A program made the position numbers and the translations under genes. Below, one piece after another: positions 1 to 10,114 of a DNA stretch of 64,000 nucleotides; positions within the stretch are counted from its first letter, which is position 1, and each line of letters opens with the position of its first letter. The DNA comes from Planctomycetaceae bacterium (GTDB taxonomy: Bacteria > Planctomycetota > UBA1135 > GCA-002686595). A model generated the notes under the pieces. It was not told the origin of the DNA. It ran no database searches and was given only the letters and a program-made list of their open reading frames with translations. The stretch spans positions 1 through 64,000 of the forward strand of contig WYBT01000032.1 of assembly GCA_011525785.1 (NCBI GenBank), written 5' to 3'.

Positions 1-93
1 CCCGCGATGGCTCGGGGGGAGCCCCCCCACCACCAAACCACCCCCGCGCGCCGAGGGGGGGGGGCCGCCCGGCCGCTCGCGCCCGCCCCACAA

Positions 94-99
94 TAATCT
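94..99 (+). promoter_or_regulatory. Possible -10 element upstream of the peptidase gene
   Basis: TAATCT is a 4/6 match to TATAAT sitting in an otherwise very G+C-rich stretch. No convincing -35 is seen at 16-18 bp upstream. If used, transcription would begin near 106, which excludes the ATG at 104 and supports the start at 176. Confidence 0.3.
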
Positions 100-175
100 G
101 GGCATGCCCGCCCCCCCTGGACGACGTCTGCCGCGCAGCTTGGGAGCGCCTGGGCCGTGCCGTACCCTCGCGCAC

Positions 176-2357
<2,182 letters not shown>

Positions 2358-2365
<8 letters not shown>

Positions 2366-2416
2366 GGCGCACGTTCAGTGCTGCGCTGAGGCGCACGTTC
2401 AGTGCTGCGCTGAGGC
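2358..2416. repeat. 24-bp tandem repeat (about 2.5 copies) across the peptidase stop codon
   Basis: The unit is TGCGCTGAGGCGCACGTTCA plus GTGC, with copies at 2358-2381 and 2382-2405 and a partial copy from 2406. The first copy contains the final codons and TGA of the peptidase gene, so each further copy repeats that stop in the same frame (24 is a multiple of 3). It lies between the convergent peptidase and 15-haem cytochrome genes. Confidence 0.85.
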
Positions 2417-2450
2417 ATCGCGTCGCGCCCAGAGCCCGCCGCGAGCTCGT

Positions 2451-3719
2451 TCAGCGCTTGCGGCGTCCCAGCGACTCCTGGCCGTCGGGGTGGCACTGGT
2501 AGCAGGCCGCCGACTGCCAGACATAGCCGTTGACGTCGTCGTGCTCGCTGTCCATCTCGGACTGGCGATGGTCGTGGCAGTGCGTGCACGAGAACGACTG
2601 GAAGTTGTTCGGCTGCAGGTGGCACTGCCCGCAGGCGAAGTTGTTGTGCTCGCCGCTGTTGATCGGGAACTGCGGGTGCGCGAAGTTCACCACGCTCCAG
2701 TTGTTCGTGCTGGTGTGGCACTGCTCACAGGTCTGTCCGAAGCCCGCCAGCGCGTGGTTGGGGTCGTTCGTCGCCTGGTAGTCGCTCAGATGGCATTGCA
2801 CGCAGCCTGAGTTGATGCCGGCGTGCGAGAAGTTCGCCACGTCCCAGCCGACGGGCGTGTGGCACTGCTCACAGCTCGTCGGGAAGCCGAACGTCACGTG
2901 GTTGGGCTGCGCGGCGTTCTGGTAGTCGGCGAGATGACAGTCGACGCACTGCGAGGGCGTGCCCGCAAACACGCCGCCGGTGTGGCACTGCGCGCAGTCC
3001 GCGCCGGCGTGCTGGCCGACCAGCGGCCAGGTGTTGTGCGTGAAGCCGCCGCCGCTCCACTGCGTCGGCAGGTGGCAGCGCTCGCACGAATCGACCCAGC
3101 CCTGCGCGGCGTGATCGGGGTTTTGCGCACGCGCGAGGTCGGAGGCATGGCACGCGACACAGCTCGTGTCCGCGCGTGCGAAGTTGCCGGTCTGCGCGCC
3201 GGGGTGGCAACGCCAACAGGCCGCCACGGCGTGCGCGCCGGCGAGCGGGAAACGCGTGCGGTTGTGCGCGGCGATGGCCTCGTTCGGACGCCAGTCGGCC
3301 TGCGTGTGGCAGCTCTCGCAGTTGTCCCCCAGCTGGCCGCGGTGCACGTTCTCGTGGCAACCGCCGCAGCCGCGCGCCGCGAACAACGCGACCGGGCCGC
3401 GGTCGTTGTGGCAGCGCAAACACTCCGCGCTCTGGTGCGCGCCCTCGAGCTTCACGCCGGTTTCGCGCTCGTGGTCGAACACGAAGTCGGCGCGGATCGA
3501 GCGCCAGCCTTCGCCTTCGTGGCACAGCGAGCAGTCCGCCGGAAAGCTCTCGTGCGGCACGACCGGCCCGCGCTTGTCCCACCAGGTCTGCGGGCCGCCC
3601 TCGCGGCGCGCAGCTACGGCGCAAGACAGCGCGAACAAGACGAGCAGAGCCGCGAGCGCGCTCCAGTGGCGCGGACCGAGCTCACTCGTGCGCGGAGTCG
3701 ATTGTGTGTGGCGATCCAT
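2451..3719 (-). CDS. 15-haem c-type multihaem cytochrome
   Basis: This 422-residue exported protein has 15 CxxCH haem-binding motifs (CSLCH, CLRCH, CGGCH, CESCH, CWRCH, CVACH, CERCH, CAQCH, CVDCH, CEQCH, CVQCH, CEQCH, CGQCH, CTHCH, CYQCH), i.e. one haem per about 25 residues. Scattered extra His residues can serve as distal ligands, as in cytochrome c3/c7-type fold repeats. A hydrophobic segment after the N-terminus ending FALSC-AVA is a signal peptide or lipoprotein signal. The chosen ATG at 3719 has a GAGGAA Shine-Dalgarno 6 nt upstream. An ATG at 3734 overlaps the barrel gene stop (TGATG) and is possible by coupling. It is last in the operon after the 26-haem cytochrome and barrel. I infer it is the outer or extracellular-side electron carrier; the acceptor is unknown. 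Confidence 0.88.
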   Translation of the reverse strand: MDRHTQSTPRTSELGPRHWSALAALLVLFALSCAVAARREGGPQTWWDKRGPVVPHESFPADCSLCHEGEGWRSIRADFVFDHERETGVKLEGAHQSAECLRCHNDRGPVALFAARGCGGCHENVHRGQLGDNCESCHTQADWRPNEAIAAHNRTRFPLAGAHAVAACWRCHPGAQTGNFARADTSCVACHASDLARAQNPDHAAQGWVDSCERCHLPTQWSGGGFTHNTWPLVGQHAGADCAQCHTGGVFAGTPSQCVDCHLADYQNAAQPNHVTFGFPTSCEQCHTPVGWDVANFSHAGINSGCVQCHLSDYQATNDPNHALAGFGQTCEQCHTSTNNWSVVNFAHPQFPINSGEHNNFACGQCHLQPNNFQSFSCTHCHDHRQSEMDSEHDDVNGYVWQSAACYQCHPDGQESLGRRKR

Positions 3720-3733
3720 GCTGTTTCCTCGCA

Positions 3734-5356
3734 TCAGAAGCGCCGTTGCAGCGCGAAACCCAGGGTCAGCGCGTCTTGCTCATCGCCCGTGCGCAGGTCG
3801 CCTTGCAGCGACAGCGTCCAGTAGCGCCCGAGCATCCCATCCCAGCCGCCGCGCAGCACCTGCGCGTCGATCGCGGGCCCGCCGGCGAGTTCCTGCTCCG
3901 CCAATTCGTAGCTCGCAAACCAGGCCCCCCACGAGCCCCACTGCCGCCAGCCCAGGCGCGCGCCCGTGACGTCGACGAACAGGCCGTCGTTCGAGAAGAC
4001 GGCCAGGCTCACTTCGCTGTTCTCGCGCACCAGGTCGCGCCAGCTCGCGCGCAGCTCGCCGCCGCCGCCGCTGGAATCTTGATCGCTCCACGAGTCGACA
4101 CGGCCCCACAGCCGCAGGCGCTTGGTCAAGTCGCGCCAGGCGCTCAGCGCGACGCGCTCGACTTCGCCGTCGGCGAGCGTGTCGAGGGTCGTGGGCGGCA
4201 ACTCGTCGCGCAGCAGCACGGGCCACGCGACGTGCGAGTAGGTGAGCGTCGCGCCGTGCGGGGCCTTCGGTGTCCAGAAGCTCGCGAGGTGCAGCTCGGT
4301 GAGTTCTGCGCCGCTCGACTTGGGGTCGTCGCTCGCGGTGTACCAGTCGAGCGACGCGGCGCCGGAGAAGCGCCAGCTCTCGCTCGCGCGCCAACTGACG
4401 TCCCCCACCACCAGATCGCGGTCGCGCTCACCCTCGTGCCAGGTCTTCTGCGCCGCGATGCCGGCCGTGAACTGCTGCTCGGCGCCGGCAAAGCCGCGGA
4501 AGAACACGGCGGCCTGCAGGTCGTCGCCCGTGCTGAGCGTCGCGTCCCAGGCCGGGAGCATGCCGACGCTCGCGCCGTAGCGCTGACCGCTGTCCGTGCG
4601 CTGCACGAACTCGACGCCGTCGATCACGCCCAGCTGCGGCATCTCGGAGGAGAGGAACCGCCCGACCTCGAAGCGCCGCGAGCTCTCGCGCGAGTCGCCC
4701 AACCGCCACGAGAGCCGGTCGATGCGGCCGCGCACGGTGTCTTCGTCGTCCTGGCCGTCGATGCTCGCGAAGCGGTGGAACAGCTCGCCGTCGAAGAACA
4801 GCTGGTCGCCGCGTCCGGTGGCGTTGTCGACGCGCAGATCGAGGCCCGTGCGCGCGAACAGGTACTCCTGCTCGCTGGAGGCCGTGTCGCGCGTCCAGTC
4901 GACGCTCTGGAACACGCGCCCGGTCCAGGTGCGCTCGCGCTCGGAGGGCAACACGCCCTGCACCGGTGCGAGCAGCGGCAGGTCGGTGCTCCAACCTTGC
5001 TCGTTGTAGCGCCACTCCACGCCCGACTTCGAGTTCGCGCGCTCGAGCGGCACGAACACTTCCACCAGCGAGCCGATGTCGAGCGCCGCCGCGGGCCCGA
5101 CGAACTCGCAGCGCGTGCTCTGTCGCGTGACGGCGCGCACGATCAGCTCGACCGGCGAACCGCCCGCGGGCGTCGCGCGCACGCGGTCGCCCGGCTCGAT
5201 GCCCGCATCACCGCCCTGGTCGAGGTGGACCGCCGGGCCGCTGATCGCAGTGACGCGCGCCTCGACGCGGCGCAGGCCTTGATCTTGGGCGCGCACCAGG
5301 GCCGGCGCCGCTGCGCTCAGCGCCAGCGAACTCAGCATTCGCAAACTCGACCTCAT
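3734..5356 (-). CDS. Outer-membrane beta-barrel protein of the cytochrome operon
   Basis: A 540-residue protein. It has a signal peptide (ending about ALVRAQ), then a small periplasmic beta-domain around residues 25-100 with IEPGDRV and GSLVEVFVP, reminiscent of FlgT C-terminal or SH3-like folds. About 400 residues of alternating amphipathic strands follow, ending in a C-terminal Phe (ALQRRF), as in OM barrels. The start ATG overlaps the 26-haem gene stop by ATGA (5353-5356). Upstream in-frame ATGs lie inside that gene and lack a signal. Position between two multihaem cytochromes mirrors the barrel of MtrCAB/porin-cytochrome complexes, although I see no clear sequence hallmark of MtrB or PioB. 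Role as the sheath for a trans-outer-membrane cytochrome is inferred from synteny. Confidence 0.75.
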   Translation of the reverse strand: MRSSLRMLSSLALSAAAPALVRAQDQGLRRVEARVTAISGPAVHLDQGGDAGIEPGDRVRATPAGGSPVELIVRAVTRQSTRCEFVGPAAALDIGSLVEVFVPLERANSKSGVEWRYNEQGWSTDLPLLAPVQGVLPSERERTWTGRVFQSVDWTRDTASSEQEYLFARTGLDLRVDNATGRGDQLFFDGELFHRFASIDGQDDEDTVRGRIDRLSWRLGDSRESSRRFEVGRFLSSEMPQLGVIDGVEFVQRTDSGQRYGASVGMLPAWDATLSTGDDLQAAVFFRGFAGAEQQFTAGIAAQKTWHEGERDRDLVVGDVSWRASESWRFSGAASLDWYTASDDPKSSGAELTELHLASFWTPKAPHGATLTYSHVAWPVLLRDELPPTTLDTLADGEVERVALSAWRDLTKRLRLWGRVDSWSDQDSSGGGGELRASWRDLVRENSEVSLAVFSNDGLFVDVTGARLGWRQWGSWGAWFASYELAEQELAGGPAIDAQVLRGGWDGMLGRYWTLSLQGDLRTGDEQDALTLGFALQRRF

Positions 5357-7704
5357 CCGCCCTTCCTTCCGCTCACGCCGTGGCAGTCCGCGCACTCGAT
5401 CCCCAGCGGCTTGTAACGCACCACGACGCGCCCGCCCGTCGTCGGCGTCGGCCGATGACAGGCCGCGCACGCGAGCTTCGCGTGGTTCTTGTCCAGCGCA
5501 AAGCGCGCGTCGCGCTGATGGTCGAAGCGCACCTCGCGCAGCGGCAGCCGCGCGTCGTGGCAACGCGCGCAGTCGGTGACGCCTTCACGCGCGAACTGGC
5601 CGGCGTGAACGTCGACGTGGCACGCAGAGCAGTCCGTTCCCGCCGCGCGGCCGAACTTGCGGCCGTGTTCGTCGGGCTCCCGCGCGGGAACGTGGCACGC
5701 TTCGCAGCTCGTCGAGGCGTGCGCCCCGTCCAGCGGGAAGCCCGTCCAGGCGGCGTGGTCGAAGCGCGCGCGCTCGACCTGTGCGAACGAGCTGGTCGAG
5801 TGGCAGGTCGAGCACTCGCGCGCGAGCTGCGCACGTCCGGGGTCCGCTCCGGCGGCGGCGCGCGAGAACGAGTGCACGTCGGCGTGGCACGTTGCGCACA
5901 CAGCGAAACGCTGCACGTCCGTGGAAGCCTGATGCAGATCGGCGACGAAGCCCAACTGGCGCGGCGGATCCGCGCGGACCGGACCGGGCCCGTGGCACTG
6001 CTCGCAGCTCGCGTTCGAGTGCGCACCGTCGAGCACGAAGCCGGTGAGCGCGTGGTCGAAGCTCGCCAGCGCCGGCCTAAAGCTCTCGACGCCGTGGCAC
6101 TGCGCGCAGACGCCGCGCTGGGCATCCGTGACGTAGAGCGAGTCAAAGGCGCCGCGGTGCGCGTCGCGATGGCAGTTGATGCAGCTCGTTACGGGCGCGC
6201 CGGCGGAGCTCGCGACGCGGCCGAACGTCCGTCCGAAGTCGTCGGGCGTCTTCGAGCGAGCGTGGCAGGCCTCGCACGTGGCGCGTGCGTGCGCTCCCGC
6301 GAGCTCGAAGCCGGTCCAGTGCGCGTGGTCGAAGCGCTCGCGCTCGACGTCGTCGAAGCGCGTCGCGTCGTGGCACAGGCCGCAGTTGCCGCCCGCGGCG
6401 CGCACTTCGCTCGCCACGAGCGCGAGCTGGCGCTCGAAGCGTTGCTCGTGCGCGTCGGCGTGGCAGCTCTCGCAAGCCCGCGGCGCGCCGCGGAACACGC
6501 GCGCGCCCGCCGCGTCCGCCGCGTGGCACGCGGCACAGTCCACCGCCGCATGGGCGCCGGTGAGCGCGAAGCTCGTGTGCGAGGCGACCTCGACACGGCT
6601 CGGCGTCCAGCGCTCCTCGCTGTGGCAACTCGCGCAGTTCGACGCTGCGCCGAACTGGCCTGCGTGCGGATCCTCGTGGCAGCTCGCGCAAGCCTGCGCG
6701 CGCCCGCCGGGATGGCGCTCGCGGAACCCGCCGAGTTCCGACGCGTGGCAGCTCGCGCAGTCGAGCGAGCGGTGAGCGCCGCGCAGCTCGAAGCCGCTCG
6801 CGCCGTGCCACTTCGCGTCCATGTGCGCGCCGCCGCTCGCGAACGAGCCCGCGAGGCTGGAGTGGCACTGTTCGCAGGTGTTCGCCGCGTCCACGCGCAG
6901 GTCCGCGGCCACTCCGGCGACGAACGAGGCGGCGTGCGGCGAGCTGTGGCACTCCTGACAGCTGCGCGGACTGCGCGCGTAGTCGACCGCGCCGACGACC
7001 TCGATCGCGTACGCGCCGTCCGCGGCGTGGCAGTTGGCGCACTGCAGGCCCGCGTGGCGCCCGACGAGCGGAAACTCGTCGGTGTGAACGAAGTTGTCGA
7101 GCGCGGTGAACGAGCTCTGGCCGTGGCAACTCGCGCAGTTGGGATCGAACTTGCCCTTGTGCGGATCCTCGTGGCACTCCGCGCAGCGCTGCGTGAGCCC
7201 CAGGAAGCGCTTTTCGCCCTTCGCGAGCTGGTGCGCGTCAGCGTTGCGATGGCACTGCGCGCACTCGAGCTCCGTGTGGGCCCCGACGAGCTCGAAGCTC
7301 GTGAAGGCGTGCTCGAAGCGCGCGACGTCGGCGACGCCGGCCAGCGCGAAGGCGCGCTCGTCGACGAGCCGCGCGGCGTCGCCGTGGTGCTCCACATGGC
7401 ACAGCTCGCAGTGCTGCGCCTGCGCCGCGTCGAGCTTGCCGTGGAAGCCGCGCGCGGCGGCGAGCTGTTCGCCGATCGCGGAGTGGCACTCGGCGCACGC
7501 GCCCGCGAAGCCCGCGTCCGGCGCATCGCTCGCGTGGCAGCGCTCGCAGCCGTCGTTGTCGGCCAGCTCGGGCTGCGCGGCGTGCGCACTGGTGAGCGGA
7601 CCGGGAGAGGTGGCGCGCTCGGCTTCGTCGAGCACGAGGAACAGGACCAGCGCGAGCGTCGCCGCCGCCAGCCACAGCTTGGGATCGCGCAACCTCGCGA
7701 GCAT
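5353..7704 (-). CDS. 26-haem c-type multihaem cytochrome
   Basis: This 783-residue protein has a single N-terminal hydrophobic anchor or signal (about residues 10-27) and 26 CxxCH motifs by direct count, from CERCH near residue 50 to CADCH near the C-terminus. Repeating modules of the form F-x-L-x-GAH then C-x2-CH, with following CHEDPH, CHADVH or CHVDVH sequences, show it grew by duplication of a two-to-three-haem unit. The start is ATG 7704, two nt after the stop of the upstream fusion gene. Longer in-frame starts would lie inside that gene. It follows the di-haem-b/FAD gene and precedes the barrel gene by an ATGA overlap. I infer that it carries electrons from the inner membrane across the periplasm to the outer-membrane barrel. 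Confidence 0.9.
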   Translation of the reverse strand: MLARLRDPKLWLAAATLALVLFLVLDEAERATSPGPLTSAHAAQPELADNDGCERCHASDAPDAGFAGACAECHSAIGEQLAAARGFHGKLDAAQAQHCELCHVEHHGDAARLVDERAFALAGVADVARFEHAFTSFELVGAHTELECAQCHRNADAHQLAKGEKRFLGLTQRCAECHEDPHKGKFDPNCASCHGQSSFTALDNFVHTDEFPLVGRHAGLQCANCHAADGAYAIEVVGAVDYARSPRSCQECHSSPHAASFVAGVAADLRVDAANTCEQCHSSLAGSFASGGAHMDAKWHGASGFELRGAHRSLDCASCHASELGGFRERHPGGRAQACASCHEDPHAGQFGAASNCASCHSEERWTPSRVEVASHTSFALTGAHAAVDCAACHAADAAGARVFRGAPRACESCHADAHEQRFERQLALVASEVRAAGGNCGLCHDATRFDDVERERFDHAHWTGFELAGAHARATCEACHARSKTPDDFGRTFGRVASSAGAPVTSCINCHRDAHRGAFDSLYVTDAQRGVCAQCHGVESFRPALASFDHALTGFVLDGAHSNASCEQCHGPGPVRADPPRQLGFVADLHQASTDVQRFAVCATCHADVHSFSRAAAGADPGRAQLARECSTCHSTSSFAQVERARFDHAAWTGFPLDGAHASTSCEACHVPAREPDEHGRKFGRAAGTDCSACHVDVHAGQFAREGVTDCARCHDARLPLREVRFDHQRDARFALDKNHAKLACAACHRPTPTTGGRVVVRYKPLGIECADCHGVSGRKGG

Positions 7705-7706
7705 GC

Positions 7707-9923
7707 TCACGGCGCCGCTCCGAAGCTCGCGTAGCGCAGCGCGGTGACGATGTGGAGGACGAGGACGAGGACCATGAACAGCGCGACCCAGCGATGGAAA
7801 TATCGCCACGACGCCATCAGCGCGCGCAAGTCCTCGAAGTGCGAAGCCATCAGCGCGGCGCGGTGCGCGCGGCGCGCGAGCGAGGCGAGTTCGTCGAGCT
7901 GATCGGGCGGCAGACCCTCTTCACGCCCCTCGCGCACCAGCCGCTCGATCGAGGCGCGCAACTGTCGCTGACTGCGGACCAGCGCAACCAGTCGCATGAC
8001 GAACGAGCCGCTCCAGCGTCCCGACGCGGTCAACTCTTCGAGCGCCCGGCGCACGCGCGCGCCGAAGTCGCGGTTGCCGCGGTCCCACTCGGCCGAGAGC
8101 GTCGCCAGGCGCGCGTGCAGCTCCTCGAGCGCCAGCTCGCGTCCGTTCGCCGCGCGCGGCACGAAGGCATAGAAGTAGCGCCCGATCGCGCCGGTGCCGA
8201 CCAGCACCGCCAGCGCCGCCAGCGCGCGGCCGCCGACCGTCTCGCGGGGCGCCATCGCGCCGTGCAGCAGCGCGAACAAGAGCGCCAGCACGCCGGTCAC
8301 GACGTGCGACGTCATCCAGCGCTGCAAGGAGCCCCAGCGCAGGCCGAACAACTCGCCGCGGCGGGCGAGGTAGGCCAAGTTGAACGCGATCAGCGCCGTG
8401 GCGAGCACGCCCAACGGCAGGCCGATCGAGCCCGCAGGCTTGAGCCGCGCGTGCCAGGGCGAGTCGATGCGCGCGAGCAGGCTCAAACCGTAGTAGTCGC
8501 CGAACCAGGTGACCCACGCGAGCGCCGCGAGCGCGAGCACCAGCGCCACGAGCAGCGCGCGAGCGAAGCCCGGGCCGCTCTCGGCGAGCGGGGCCACGTC
8601 CTTGCGCTGCGAGGGATCGAACGAGACGCCGCACTGCTCGAGCAACTCGAAGGGCGGCTTGCCGCCGGCCAGGATGAACACCTCGTCGTTGTCGAGCACG
8701 ACCTGGCGCTGCGCGCCGCGCTCGCTCACCTTGAGCCGCACCTCGCGCTCCTCGATGCTCTCGACTTCGCTCCCCATCAACGTGGTGAGCCGCCCGGCTT
8801 GCACTGCCTCGAGAAGGCGCGCTTCGTTGCGCGGCTTGATGCGCGCGAAGGCCTCGCGGCGGTAGGAGAGCGAAACCAGATTGCCGGGTTGCTCCGCCAG
8901 CCCGAGCGCCGCCTCGACCGCGCTGTCGCCGCCGCCCACCACCAGGATCTTGCGACCCTGATAGGACTGCGCGTCGAGCAGCGAGTACAGCACCTTGGGC
9001 GTCTGCTCGCCGGGCACGCCGAGCTTGTTGGGCGTGCCGCGCCGGCCGAGCGCGAGGCACACATAGCGCGCGCGCCACTCGCCCCGGTTGGTGCGGACGA
9101 CGAACAGTCCGTCGGCGTCGCGATCCACGCCGTCGAGCACGATGCCCGTGCGGATCGGAAGCGCCTGCCCGTGCGCGGCGTCGCGCCACAGCTCGATCAG
9201 CTCTTCCTTGGTGTACTCCGCGCGGTCGAGCACGCCCACCAGCGGCAGTTCGACGGGCTGCGTCATCACCAGCTTGCGGCGCGGGTACTTCGCGACCGTG
9301 CCGCCGAGTTCGTCCTGCTCGAGCACCACGTAGTCGAGCTCGCGCACCTTGGCCTGCAGGGCGCACGCCAGGCCCGCGGGCCCGGCGCCGACGATCACGA
9401 GGTCGTGGACGCCGTCCGGAACACTGCGCGCGCGCAAGGTCCGGCGCGCCGCTTCGTTCGCAACCGCCACGCCGTGCGCGATCGCCGTGCGCACCAGCGC
9501 AAAGCCCGTGACCTCGCCCGCCAGGAACAGCCCCGGCGTGGCGGTCGACTCGAGCTGCTCGCTGAGCACCGGCAGGTCGCGGCGCTCCTGCAGGTCCGCG
9601 AAGGTCAGGGCGATCGCCCCCACCGGACAGGCCGGCGCGCAGCGCGCGTGGCCGACGCAGCGCGCGCCGTGCACGACCAGCGCCTGGCCGTGCACGATTT
9701 CGAGCACGCCTTCCTCGGGACAGGCCTCGACGCACAGCCCGCAACCGATGCAGCGCGTGAGGTCGACCTGCGGGTAGAGCAGGCGCGCCTTGTGGCTGCC
9801 GCGCTCGATGGCGCTGCGGCGCTCGGCGATGCTGCGCGACGTGGCGACGAGCTCGCGCCTGCGCGCGAACACCGCCAACGCCAACGCGGCGCACACCGCG
9901 ATCAAAATGCCCCAGCTCAACAA
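7707..9923 (-). CDS. Membrane-bound ferredoxin / FAD-NAD(P) oxidoreductase / di-haem b fusion
   Basis: A 738-residue fusion. Order: an N-terminal membrane helix (3-20) followed by RRR; a two-cluster ferredoxin domain (Cys58, 61, 64, 68, and a second motif C89-x2-H92-x2-C95-x3-C99 with His in place of Cys); a thioredoxin-reductase/YpdA-like flavoprotein with FAD motif GAGPAG (179-184) and nucleotide motif GGGDSA (330-335); then a C-terminal membrane part with helices near 454-472, 502-520, 540-556, 566-586 and 708-728. Two helices each carry two His 14 residues apart (His540/His554 and His710/His724), the spacing by which cytochrome b holds two haems. The start is TTG with GGGAAGG 4 nt upstream; a second TTG follows directly. 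It leads the operon and probably exchanges electrons between NAD(P)H or quinone and the periplasmic cytochromes. Direction unknown. Confidence 0.82.
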   Translation of the reverse strand: MLSWGILIAVCAALALAVFARRRELVATSRSIAERRSAIERGSHKARLLYPQVDLTRCIGCGLCVEACPEEGVLEIVHGQALVVHGARCVGHARCAPACPVGAIALTFADLQERRDLPVLSEQLESTATPGLFLAGEVTGFALVRTAIAHGVAVANEAARRTLRARSVPDGVHDLVIVGAGPAGLACALQAKVRELDYVVLEQDELGGTVAKYPRRKLVMTQPVELPLVGVLDRAEYTKEELIELWRDAAHGQALPIRTGIVLDGVDRDADGLFVVRTNRGEWRARYVCLALGRRGTPNKLGVPGEQTPKVLYSLLDAQSYQGRKILVVGGGDSAVEAALGLAEQPGNLVSLSYRREAFARIKPRNEARLLEAVQAGRLTTLMGSEVESIEEREVRLKVSERGAQRQVVLDNDEVFILAGGKPPFELLEQCGVSFDPSQRKDVAPLAESGPGFARALLVALVLALAALAWVTWFGDYYGLSLLARIDSPWHARLKPAGSIGLPLGVLATALIAFNLAYLARRGELFGLRWGSLQRWMTSHVVTGVLALLFALLHGAMAPRETVGGRALAALAVLVGTGAIGRYFYAFVPRAANGRELALEELHARLATLSAEWDRGNRDFGARVRRALEELTASGRWSGSFVMRLVALVRSQRQLRASIERLVREGREEGLPPDQLDELASLARRAHRAALMASHFEDLRALMASWRYFHRWVALFMVLVLVLHIVTALRYASFGAAP

Positions 9924-10114
9924 CGAACCTTCCCGGACGCCTCTACTTGAATTGCCTCGACATGCTCGACTCGACCTTTGCGATCCCGGTCGTCCGACGA
10001 TTTCCGTTCAGCGCTGGTTGCTCGAGTTCGCACTTCTAGCCGCCGCGCCCTCGACGCACGTTTCGCGCCGCACCTTCTATCGAATCGCGTGCCGCCCGCG
10101 CAGCGCGTCGAGCG

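Noticed and set aside
1..103. Long G and C homopolymer tracts at the window start
   Set aside because: Looks like ordinary G+C-rich intergenic sequence; too short to call a G-quadruplex regulator or a gene remnant.
3176..5416. 746-codon plus-strand frame opposite the barrel gene
   Set aside because: Arg/Ala-rich with no recognisable domain, whereas the minus-strand frame has a signal peptide, strand pattern and operon overlaps.
2451..9923. Assignment as nitrite, hydroxylamine or sulfite reductase cytochromes
   Set aside because: No CxxCK or other special catalytic haem motif and no catalytic domain between the CxxCH motifs; the proteins look like pure electron carriers.
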